Assembly (NCBI GenBank): GCA_020638395.1
Contig: JACKIP010000013.1
Coordinates: 1 to 29,337, forward strand
Reading direction: 5' to 3'
DNA length: 29,337 nt
Source of the DNA: Rhodospirillales bacterium
Lineage (GTDB): Bacteria; Pseudomonadota; Alphaproteobacteria; Micavibrionales; Micavibrionaceae
Of the stretch, positions 7,853 through 14,334 are shown piece by piece. How positions within the stretch are numbered: the first letter of the stretch is position 1; each line of letters begins with the position of its first letter. A program made the translations under genes and the position numbers. The notes under the pieces are model-generated. The model searched no databases. It had not been told where the DNA came from and saw nothing but the letters and a program-made list of their open reading frames with translations.

Positions 7853-7924
7853 GTCATTCTGAGCGCAGCGAAGAATCTTTCTTTATCAACAAGTTAAGAT
7901 CCTTCGCCTGCGGCTCAGGATGAC
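7853..7924. repeat. GTCATTCTGAGC-type palindromic repeat
   Basis: The ends are inverted: GTCATTCTGAGCGCAGCGAA at 7853 onward against TTCGCCTGCGGCTCAGGATGAC ending at 7924, giving a long imperfect hairpin of about 72 bp. It has the GTCATT/ATGAC ends of the main repeat family but a different interior. Repeats beginning GTCATTCTGAGC are widespread in unrelated bacteria. It lies about 40 bp beyond the dxs stop codon. Confidence 0.65.
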
Positions 7925-7966
7925 GATTTTGGACTTGTGCATGGGCTTTTACATATGCTCATTGCT

Positions 7967-10018
7967 TTATGTGCAATGATGAAGGATATCTTCGGCAGTG
8001 AGACCGGCGTCCTGATATTGCCTGTCCGGGGTGTCGTGATCTATGAAGCGATCGGGAAGGTGCATCGTTCGCACCCGGCAGCGCCCATCCAGCAGGTCAG
8101 TGCGGGCGAGATACTCCAGAACATAAGAGCCAAACCCGCCGATACTACCATCTTCGATGGTGAGTAAGTGAGTGTGATGGGTGACCAGATACCGGATCAG
8201 CTCTTCATCCAGAGGCTTTGCAAAACGGGCATCGGCGACGGTAACGATTTTTCCGTGCGCCTGCAGAACAAGAGCGGCTTTTTCACATTCCTGCAGGCGG
8301 GTGCCATAGGAGAGCAGGGCGATACTTTCGTTTTCTTTCTTCTCGTCATTACACGGCTTGTCCGTGTAATCCATGGATTGCACGCATGAAGCGTGCAATG
8401 ACGGATAAAAGGATGGGGATGACGGGTGATTGGTGGAGACAATTTTTCCTTTGCCGATCGGCAAGATCTCTCCCCGCTCCGGCAGCGGCACGCCGACCCC
8501 GTTCCCCCGCGGAAAGCGCAGGGCAATCGGGCCTTTATCATAAGCAGCGGCAGTCGCCACCATGTGGATCAGCTCGGCTTCATCGCTGGGGGCCATGAGC
8601 ACGAAATTCGGCAGACATCCGAGATAGGCCGTGTCAAAAGACCCCGCATGCGTCGCGCCGTCTGCGCCCACCAGCCCGGCGCGGTCAATGATAAAGCGCA
8701 CCGGCAGGTTTTGCAGCGCGACATCATGCACCACCTGATCGTAGGCGCGTTGCAGGAAGGTGGAGTAAAGCGCGATGAATGGTTTACAGCCTTCGCTCGC
8801 CATGCCCGCTGCAAACGTAACGGCGTGCTGCTCGGCAATGCCGACATCGTACATTCTTTCGGGATATTCCACCGCAAACAGGTCCATTCCTGTGCCGCCG
8901 GGCATGGCGGCGGTAATGCCGATAATTTTATCATCTGTGCCAGCCTGCCGGATCAGCTCCTGCGCAAACACCTTGGTATAGGCAGGCAGGTTGGAGCGAG
9001 GCCTAAATTGCGCGCCCGTCACAACATCAAATTTGGCGACGCCATGCATTTTATCCGGGGCAATCTCGGCGGGTCTGTAGCCCTTGCCTTTTTGCGTGAC
9101 CACATGCAGAAGGATCGGTCCCTGATGCTTGCTGTCGCGCAGATTGCGCAGAACCGGGAGAAGGTGGTCCAGATCGTGCCCATCAACAGGGCCGACATAA
9201 TAAAAGCCTAATTCTTCGAAAATTGTGCCGCCGCCGAGGGCGGCTCTTGCGGTTTCTTCGGCGCGGCGCGCGGCTTTTTGCAAAGGTTCCGGTAAAATTT
9301 TTGTCAGTTTTTTGCCGATATTCCGTGCGGTAATATAGGGGGTCGAGGAGACAATATCGCTCAGATAATGGCTCAGGGCCCCGGTGGGCGGCGCAATCGA
9401 CATCCGGTTATCGTTCAGCACCACAATCAGGCGGGATTTCAGGTCGCCCGCGTGATTCATCGCTTCATAGGCCATGCCGGCGGTCATCGCGCCGTCTCCG
9501 ATCACGGCGATGATGTGAGAGTCCTTACCCGTCAAATCGCGAGCCGCGGCCATGCCAAGCCCCGCCGAAATCGAGGTAGAGCTATGGCCCGCGCCGAACG
9601 GATCATATTCAGATTCGCTCCGTTTGGTAAAGCCGGATGTGCCGCCGCCCTGGCGCAGCTTTTCCATCATATCGCGCCGTCCGGTCAGGATTTTATGCGG
9701 ATAGCACTGGTGTCCCACATCCCAGATCAGGCGGTCACGGGGTGTCTCAAACACGGCATGCAGCGCCACGGACAGCTCGACGACGCCCAGTCCCGCCCCC
9801 AGATGCCCGCCGGTTTGCGACACAATACGGATCATCTCCTGCCGTGTTTCCCGCGCCAGAGTTTTGAGCTGCTCGTCGCTGAAATGCCGGAAGTCGGTGG
9901 GGGAGTGAATAGCATCCAGCAATGGGGTATCGTTCCTAGAGTGATGGGGGGCTACAGACACAAGCTCAAGTGGGGTGATGTCTGGCTGTTTACGATGTTC
10001 TTCTTCCGGCTGTCCCAT
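7967..10018 (-). CDS. dxs: 1-deoxy-D-xylulose-5-phosphate synthase with a repeat-encoded insertion
   Basis: 683 aa, larger than the usual 620-640. It makes DXP from pyruvate and glyceraldehyde-3-phosphate, the first step of the MEP isoprenoid pathway. Visible features are GGHLGAGLG (about 70-78), the TPP/Mg motif GDGAMTAG (174-181) with LNDNRMSI, the catalytic Glu in VGIAEQHAVTFAAG (about 392-406) and RAGLVGADGATHAG. Two oddities stand out. About 25 extra N-terminal residues precede TPLLDAI, with a poorly spaced ribosome site, so the start is uncertain. About 35 residues (529-563) are inserted between IGKGKIV and ESIALLSYGT, and a complete palindromic repeat (8345-8402) encodes 20 of them. 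The frame is open throughout. ispA lies upstream on the same strand, separated by the MNIO peptide cassette. Confidence 0.97.
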   Translation of the reverse strand: MGQPEEEHRKQPDITPLELVSVAPHHSRNDTPLLDAIHSPTDFRHFSDEQLKTLARETRQEMIRIVSQTGGHLGAGLGVVELSVALHAVFETPRDRLIWDVGHQCYPHKILTGRRDMMEKLRQGGGTSGFTKRSESEYDPFGAGHSSTSISAGLGMAAARDLTGKDSHIIAVIGDGAMTAGMAYEAMNHAGDLKSRLIVVLNDNRMSIAPPTGALSHYLSDIVSSTPYITARNIGKKLTKILPEPLQKAARRAEETARAALGGGTIFEELGFYYVGPVDGHDLDHLLPVLRNLRDSKHQGPILLHVVTQKGKGYRPAEIAPDKMHGVAKFDVVTGAQFRPRSNLPAYTKVFAQELIRQAGTDDKIIGITAAMPGGTGMDLFAVEYPERMYDVGIAEQHAVTFAAGMASEGCKPFIALYSTFLQRAYDQVVHDVALQNLPVRFIIDRAGLVGADGATHAGSFDTAYLGCLPNFVLMAPSDEAELIHMVATAAAYDKGPIALRFPRGNGVGVPLPERGEILPIGKGKIVSTNHPSSPSFYPSLHASCVQSMDYTDKPCNDEKKENESIALLSYGTRLQECEKAALVLQAHGKIVTVADARFAKPLDEELIRYLVTHHTHLLTIEDGSIGGFGSYVLEYLARTDLLDGRCRVRTMHLPDRFIDHDTPDRQYQDAGLTAEDILHHCT
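8345..8402. repeat. Complete bipartite palindromic repeat inside dxs
   Basis: 58 bp: GTCATTACACGG, loop, CCGTGTAATCCAT joined directly to GGATTGCACGC, loop, GCGTGCAATGAC. It is the most compact full copy in the window and is read in frame on the minus strand as about 20 residues (from SLHASCVQ to DKPCND). The same unit is intergenic elsewhere. Confidence 0.9.
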
Positions 10019-10086
10019 CCTTCGCTTGTATCACTTTGGAGAAATGAGACCAAGGAGAATTTATTTCTCTGATTTTTTGGAAGGGT

Positions 10087-10311
10087 TTATCCGGATGTTC
10101 TTTGTCGTCGCCACTTGCGCACAAGAATACGTCCGGTTTCGATCATTTTGGGTTCGAATTGTTCAATAGCAGGATGATAATCTGTCAGGTGGCAATCTGC
10201 TTGCAGAATTTTCTGGATAAGTTCAGGGGAAGCGCCGCTATACAACAGGGACAAAAGCTTGTCCTGATAACGCTCCAAGGGAGTTTTTTTCGTCTTCCAG
10301 AAAAAAAGCAT
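10087..10311 (-). CDS. Small protein coupled to the MNIO enzyme, candidate partner
   Basis: 74 aa. The ATG is 3 nt past the stop codon of the DUF692/MNIO gene, so translation is almost certainly coupled. It is basic at both ends (MLFFWKTKKTPLERY and RKWRRQRTSG), helical and without a signal peptide. Its features include LLSLLYSGASPELIQKILQ, a single Cys in QADCHLTDY, and FEPKMIETGRILVRKW. I do not recognise a family. MNIO enzymes of known pathways work with a dedicated small or mid-sized partner (MbnC, TglI, BufC) that binds the precursor peptide, and position makes this protein the candidate for that role. It is shorter than those partners, and nothing in the sequence proves the function. 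Confidence 0.8.
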   Translation of the reverse strand: MLFFWKTKKTPLERYQDKLLSLLYSGASPELIQKILQADCHLTDYHPAIEQFEPKMIETGRILVRKWRRQRTSG

Positions 10312-10314
10312 GAG

Positions 10315-11148
10315 TTATTCCAGTGTTGTTAATCTTAAAAAATCTTGCAAGATTTGATCTTGCTCTACGTCACTTTTGGCAGCTCCCGGAACTTGTTCCA
10401 TAAAAATACATTCCAGATCAGGGCATAGAGAAATGACTTTTGGGAGGACCTTATAAATTTCTTCAGGAACGGCGTGATCGTGTGTATCACGACGAATATT
10501 ATCATTCCAGCTACCACCTGAAATATGAATTTCCCGAACACGCTGCAATGGATAGGAGGTAATTAAATCAAAGTAATCAACCTGAAAGTTATGCGATTGA
10601 CAAAAAATATTGTGCAGATCCAAAAGCAGAAAGCCACCAAAAGGCGCAAGTAAGTGCTCAAGAAATTGCCCCTGTTCCTCGACATCTTTTCGTGTAAAAG
10701 CCAGAGCCAGATTTTCTAAACCAATCGGGCAATTGAGAATCTTGGTCAATGGTTCCAGATTGCGTCGCCCGACTTCCAGAGCCTCTTTTGTGTAGGGTAC
10801 AGGCAAGGGAGCGCATTCATCAAAATTTTTGCCGGTAGAAAATCCAAAATGAACAGAAAAATGAAGGTATTTTTCTTTCCATCTGTCTCTTTTTAGATGT
10901 GCCAGCCAATCTTGACGAAGATCATCACGTCCCGCAGATAAAACAGAGTAGTGGACTCCATGTCCGCTCAGGCTTTTGTTATCGGCATGCTGATCCAGAA
11001 TTTGAAGGTCTTTGTCAGAGAGCGGCATACTCCAACCGGCATCAACCGTCCATTCAATCGCTTCGATAGAAGGCGCGGCTTTTTGATATACGCGGCGATG
11101 ACCTTCTGTCGGGAAATAGGCGATGCCAATCTTGGGATGCTTTGTCAT
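10315..11148 (-). CDS. MNIO (DUF692) family multinuclear iron oxidase, predicted peptide-modifying enzyme
   Basis: 277 aa, the normal size for this TIM-barrel family (MbnB, TglH, BufB). The barrel start KIGIAYFPTEGHR is followed by strands carrying likely iron ligands: His63/His66 (GHGVHYS), His96/His100 (HFSVHFGFS), Glu145 (IGLENLAL), Asp177/His179/Asn180 (LLLDLHNIF), Glu206/His208 (REIHISGG), Asp221/His223/His225 (DTHDHAVP) and Glu251 (FMEQVP). Known members use two or three irons and oxygen to rearrange Cys, Asn or Asp residues in precursor peptides. Four short peptide genes lie immediately upstream and a 74-aa gene follows 3 nt downstream. The catalytic set looks intact. The substrate is inferred from context, and the chemistry on it cannot be predicted. 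Confidence 0.88.
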   Translation of the reverse strand: MTKHPKIGIAYFPTEGHRRVYQKAAPSIEAIEWTVDAGWSMPLSDKDLQILDQHADNKSLSGHGVHYSVLSAGRDDLRQDWLAHLKRDRWKEKYLHFSVHFGFSTGKNFDECAPLPVPYTKEALEVGRRNLEPLTKILNCPIGLENLALAFTRKDVEEQGQFLEHLLAPFGGFLLLDLHNIFCQSHNFQVDYFDLITSYPLQRVREIHISGGSWNDNIRRDTHDHAVPEEIYKVLPKVISLCPDLECIFMEQVPGAAKSDVEQDQILQDFLRLTTLE

Positions 11149-11157
11149 GATCTTTCT

Positions 11158-11310
11158 TTAGAAATCGTTTCCAACCCAACATATATCAGGATCAGTCAAA
11201 TGATAAACTCTCTGATCCGCAGAGTTGTACAGGCCGTCAATATAGCATGAGGATAGGATGACTATAACTCCTAAGGTGGAGCTAACATAAATCAATAGCT
11301 TCTTACGCAT
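11158..11310 (-). CDS. Short membrane peptide 4 of the MNIO cassette, without the CxxCGMG tail
   Basis: 50 aa. It starts MRKKLLIYVSSTLGVIVILS, a basic start and hydrophobic helix like the neighbouring peptides (all four open with two adjacent lysines). The tail differs: after a lipobox-like LSSC (Cys22) it ends YHLTDPDICWVGNDF, with one C-terminal Cys and no CGMG. The stop codon is 9 nt before the MNIO start and the start codon is 24 nt after the stop of peptide 1, so it fits snugly in the operon. No clear ribosome site is visible. It could be a diverged substrate, a lipoprotein or a non-functional copy. The fit between neighbours and the shared N-terminus support a real gene. Confidence 0.6.
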   Translation of the reverse strand: MRKKLLIYVSSTLGVIVILSSCYIDGLYNSADQRVYHLTDPDICWVGNDF

Positions 11311-11334
11311 GAACAAAAATCATTTTTGGGAATT

Positions 11335-11568
11335 TTATCCCATGCCACAGGCCATACATCCATAAGGGCTAATACTTAAGGGAAATGAAACAGGTTTATT
11401 TTGTTGTGTTACAGGTTTTTGATTTTCTGGCGGGGTGTCTGTTTGTGTAGGTATGTCTGTTGCTGACTCAGTTTCAGTGATACCTTCTGTGTTCGCACTA
11501 TAAAACGGCATGAGGCAAATCATAAACCCCGCGCAGAGCAATCCATATTGAATAATTTTTTTGAACAT
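11335..11568 (-). CDS. CxxCGMG-tailed precursor peptide 1
   Basis: 77 aa. MFKKIIQYGLLCAGFMICLM forms a basic start plus membrane helix or signal. A Thr/Gln/Pro-rich linker follows (about 27-62), and the last residues are SPYGCMACGMG, with the stop directly after Gly. The terminal C-x-x-C-G-M-G is shared with the next two peptides although the rest of the sequence is not. GAAGGGGAAATT stands before the ATG. The layout suggests a membrane-anchored or exported peptide whose extreme C-terminus is processed by the MNIO enzyme. No matching described family comes to my mind; the known bufferin motifs differ. Confidence 0.82.
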   Translation of the reverse strand: MFKKIIQYGLLCAGFMICLMPFYSANTEGITETESATDIPTQTDTPPENQKPVTQQNKPVSFPLSISPYGCMACGMG

Positions 11569-11598
11569 AATTTCCCCTTCTACCTTTATTCAAGTGGC

Positions 11599-11745
11599 TT
11601 ATCCCATACCGCAGCCAGTACACCAATTGCGGTTATTTTCACCCAGGAGTAATGCATATGCCATTAATATGGTAAGGCCTGTCGCTATGCAGCCCATCAC
11701 AGCGGCGCTTCCTAAGCATAAAAAAGAAACTATTTTTTTGCGCAT
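11599..11745 (-). CDS. CxxCGMG-tailed precursor peptide 2
   Basis: 48 aa. It starts MRKKIVSFLCLGSAAVMG, runs through a long hydrophobic stretch to about residue 35 (AYALLLG), and ends ENNRNWCTGCGMG-stop. The hydrophobic part is long enough for one membrane helix. Two more cysteines (Cys10, Cys19) lie inside it. The terminal motif is the same as in peptides 1 and 3 while the linker is only a few residues. The ribosome site is weak. Position between two sister peptides on the same strand and the exact alignment of the motif to the stop codon argue for a real gene. Confidence 0.8.
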   Translation of the reverse strand: MRKKIVSFLCLGSAAVMGCIATGLTILMAYALLLGENNRNWCTGCGMG

Positions 11746-11781
11746 GGTAAATTGTATCTCACTGTAAGAAATAGATCAAAT

Positions 11782-11916
11782 TTAGCCCATGCCGCAGGCG
11801 ACACACATTCCGTTGGGAATGTGTAATGTTTCGGGGGGTGTTAACGTAAAGTAGCCTGCCAAGGACAGGGCCATGACCGTAACGATCCCTAAAGCCCAAA
11901 AAATTTTCTTCTTCAT
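11782..11916 (-). CDS. CxxCGMG-tailed precursor peptide 3
   Basis: 44 aa. It starts MKKKIFWALGIVTVMALSLA, one membrane helix, followed by a short linker (GYFTLTPPETLHIPNG) and the tail MCVACGMG-stop. A strong ribosome site (AAGGAG, 7 nt before the ATG) makes this the likely first gene of the cassette, 73 bp after the ispA stop. Only two cysteines are present, both in the tail, so it is the simplest model substrate of the set. Confidence 0.85.
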   Translation of the reverse strand: MKKKIFWALGIVTVMALSLAGYFTLTPPETLHIPNGMCVACGMG

Positions 11917-11989
11917 ATTTATCTCCTTATTAGTTTCTAATCATAAGACGGAAGAATTAGACAAATCCTTGGAAAAATTTTTTATTAAA

Positions 11990-12901
11990 TCACGCCCGGC
12001 GTTCAAGCACATAGAGAGCGAGGTCCTTGAGCAGGGAGGCGCGGGCGCCTTCAAACGGCTTCAGGTGGCGGATGGCCTGTTGCACCAGCATTTCCGCCCG
12101 CATTTTTGCCTGTTCTTTTCCCATGGCTGAAACAAAAGTGGCTTTCCCGGCGGCGTCATCCTGATTGGCAGGTTTGCCGATAGTGTTTTCATCCCCTTCG
12201 ACATCCAGAACGTCATCCGTGACCTGAAACGCGGCTCCAAGATCATGCGCATAATTCATCAGAGCTTTGCGGTGGGCCGGGTCGGCCCGTCCGAGAATAG
12301 CCCCGGCCTCACAGGCAAAGGCCATCAGTTTTCCGGTTTTCATCCGTTGCAGGCGGGAAATGGTGCCGAGGTCAAAATCTTCGGTTTCTGCCATCAGGTC
12401 CAGCATTTGTCCGCCGACCATTCCGTGTCCGCCTGCCGCTTTTGCCAGAGCAGACACCAGTTCGCAGCGAATGCGCGGATCTTCATGCGTGGCGGGATCG
12501 GACAGAATTTCGAAGGAAAGGGTAAGCAGGGCGTCCCCGGCCAGAATAGCCGTCGCCTCGTCAAATTCCACATGAACCGAGGGTTTTCCGCGGCGCAGGT
12601 CGGCATCATCCATCGCCGGCAGGTCGTCGTGAATCAGGGAATAGCTGTGCAACATCTCCAGCGCTGCCGCAACGCGGCGGGAGCGGTTTTCGTCGACTTT
12701 GAACAGGTTTGCGGTTTGAATGATCATAAAGGAGCGCAATCTTTTCCCGCCATTCAGGACGCCATAACGCATCGCTTCATAAAGCCGGGCCTCCGGCAGA
12801 TCGGTTTCCGGCATCAGACGTTCAATGGTCTTGTTGACCTTGGCAACAGCATCGTCCAGAGCTTCCTGTAATTTTCTGGGGGCTTCACGGGGGGAGGGCA
12901 T
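11990..12901 (-). CDS. ispA: Farnesyl diphosphate synthase / (2E,6E)-polyprenyl synthase
   Basis: 303 aa from ATG 12901. It condenses IPP with DMAPP and GPP to give farnesyl diphosphate. The first aspartate-rich motif is HDDLPAMDDADLRRG (about 91-105), preceded by LEMLHSYSLI. The second is FQVTDDVLDVEGD (about 225-237). GGKRLRSFM at 51-59 is the usual IPP-binding segment. A longer frame starting at 12970 overlaps the end of xseB and is rejected because 12901 follows the xseB stop by 4 nt and gives a normal IspA N-terminus. In many alphaproteobacteria xseB-ispA-dxs are adjacent; here the peptide/MNIO cassette separates ispA and dxs. Confidence 0.96.
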   Translation of the reverse strand: MPSPREAPRKLQEALDDAVAKVNKTIERLMPETDLPEARLYEAMRYGVLNGGKRLRSFMIIQTANLFKVDENRSRRVAAALEMLHSYSLIHDDLPAMDDADLRRGKPSVHVEFDEATAILAGDALLTLSFEILSDPATHEDPRIRCELVSALAKAAGGHGMVGGQMLDLMAETEDFDLGTISRLQRMKTGKLMAFACEAGAILGRADPAHRKALMNYAHDLGAAFQVTDDVLDVEGDENTIGKPANQDDAAGKATFVSAMGKEQAKMRAEMLVQQAIRHLKPFEGARASLLKDLALYVLERRA

Positions 12902-12905
12902 AGAC

Positions 12906-13151
12906 TCAGGTCTCTTCGGTAAAAGGTTGAGAGGTGACGCTACCATCCGCCGCAATGGAAATTTTTTCAATTTTCATCCGGGCATCGGCCAGCTTCTTTT
13001 CGCAGTGCTGTTTCAGGCAAACGCCGCGCTCATAGGTTGAAATAGATTCTTCCAGCGGGGCAGCCCCCGTCTCCAGCGCACGGACTATTTTCTCCAGTTC
13101 GCTCAGCGCATCCTCAAAGGAAAGTGTGTCGATTGACTGTATCTGATTCAT
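12906..13151 (-). CDS. xseB: Exodeoxyribonuclease VII small subunit
   Basis: 81 aa. The family signature LSFEDALSELEKIVRALETGAAPLEESI is followed by YERGVCLKQHCEKKLADARMKIEKI. It forms the long helix that packs on XseA, which degrades single-stranded DNA. ispA starts 4 nt downstream, so translation is coupled. Confidence 0.95.
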   Translation of the reverse strand: MNQIQSIDTLSFEDALSELEKIVRALETGAAPLEESISTYERGVCLKQHCEKKLADARMKIEKISIAADGSVTSQPFTEET

Positions 13152-13246
13152 AGCTTTTGACTATAGCGTGAAACAAAGAGCAGGGGAAGGTCTTTTGTGT
13201 GGAAAGGGCCGGTTGATTAATCCGCCAATCGTGAAATAATAGACGC

Positions 13247-14224
13247 ATGAATGAGACGTCCATGATTCTGTTCGCAACCAGCTTCGACGGCAAGGGCAGG
13301 GGCCATGACCTGCAAGGGGACGAAGTTGCGCGCCTGTTAAAAGACCGGCAATTGGCGTGGGTTCATCTGGACGCAACCCATGCCGGAACGCGGGGCTGGC
13401 TGGAGACGACGATTGATTACCTCGACCCGTTAATTCTCGATGCTCTGCTGGCCGGGGAAACCCGCCCGCGCACGATTGCTTATGACAAAGGAGTACTGCT
13501 GATCCTGCGCGGAGTGAACCTGAATGAAAATGCCGATCCCGAAGACATGGTCTCGTTGCGGATGTGGATTGATCCTCACCGGATTATCACCATGCAGCGC
13601 CGGAATCTGAAAGCCGTGCAGGATATTCATCAGAAAATCACCGATGGCTCAGGTCCCAAAAATGCCGGGGATTTTCTGGCCGATATCACGGCGCGGCTGT
13701 TTGAGCGGATGGAGCCGGTTCTGACCAGCCTGAACGAACGAATTGACGATATAGAGGAAGAAATTCTTGATGAGCCGGATATTTCAGAGCGCGGCGAAAT
13801 CACTGATTTGCGCAAAAAAGCGATCATTTTGCGGCGGTATATCATGCCGCAGCGGGACGTGATAATGGGGCTTCGCAACGTGGATATGGGCTGGGTCGAG
13901 GAGAAGCACCGCCGGAAATTACAGGAATCGCAGGAGCGTCTTACCCGCTATCTGGAAGATCTGGATATGATCCGGGAGCGGGCGCAGATCGTAAAGGATG
14001 AATTGTCCAATATGCTGTCCGACCGGCTGAATAAAAACATGTATGTTCTCTCCGTGATCGCGGCGATTTTTCTGCCTCTGGGATTCCTGACGGGCCTTCT
14101 CGGGATCAATGTCGGTGGCATTCCCGGTGCGGATAACCCATGGTCTTTCTACATCTTCTGCGGAATTCTCGGAGGGATTGTCCTCGCCCAGATCGTCCTG
14201 TTTAAAAAGATGAAATGGTTCTAA
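13247..14224 (+). CDS. zntB: CorA-superfamily metal transporter, ZntB type
   Basis: 325 aa. The cytoplasmic domain is followed by two C-terminal membrane helices. Between them stands GINVGGIPG, the ZntB form of the CorA GMN signature, after LPLGFLTGLL. The helical neck (RLTRYLEDLDMIRERAQIVKDELSNMLSDR) and the short basic end KKMKWF fit the family. ZntB carries zinc across the inner membrane; other members carry Mg, so the ion is inferred. It faces xseB, and the plus-strand island begins about 110 bp later. Confidence 0.93.
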   Translation: MNETSMILFATSFDGKGRGHDLQGDEVARLLKDRQLAWVHLDATHAGTRGWLETTIDYLDPLILDALLAGETRPRTIAYDKGVLLILRGVNLNENADPEDMVSLRMWIDPHRIITMQRRNLKAVQDIHQKITDGSGPKNAGDFLADITARLFERMEPVLTSLNERIDDIEEEILDEPDISERGEITDLRKKAIILRRYIMPQRDVIMGLRNVDMGWVEEKHRRKLQESQERLTRYLEDLDMIRERAQIVKDELSNMLSDRLNKNMYVLSVIAAIFLPLGFLTGLLGINVGGIPGADNPWSFYIFCGILGGIVLAQIVLFKKMKWF

Positions 14225-14246
14225 CACTAGGACAAATTATCAAGCC

Positions 14247-14284
14247 ATCATTGCCTGAATTGTCGCAGACAATTCACAATCTAT
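14247..14284. repeat. Half copy of the palindromic repeat at the island edge
   Basis: TCATTGCCTGAATTGTC, short spacer, GACAATTCACAATCTAT. It matches the left half of the repeat at 26172-26263. It lies just past zntB and about 55 bp before the truncated helicase frame, at the left boundary of the A+T-richer island. Confidence 0.65.
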
Positions 14285-14334
14285 AACTCATAGCAGATCC
14301 TCAAAGGTACGTCCCGAGCTTCCCACGTTTATAT

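Noticed and set aside
7598..7924. CRISPR-like array
   Set aside because: The repeats differ in sequence and length, and no regular spacing or cas gene is present.
8426..10072. Long plus-strand open frames opposite dxs
   Set aside because: They are antisense to the clear dxs coding sequence.
12245..12871. 208-codon plus-strand open frame
   Set aside because: It is fully antisense to ispA, with no ribosome site or recognisable domain; it is a shadow frame.
12902..12970. Longer ispA start overlapping xseB
   Set aside because: The extra residues overlap the xseB end in another frame; ATG 12901 follows the xseB stop by 4 nt and gives a normal N-terminus.
14225..14334. Copy of the tRNA-fMet 3' end as left attachment site
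   Set aside because: No stretch resembling the tRNA 3' half was found at the left border.
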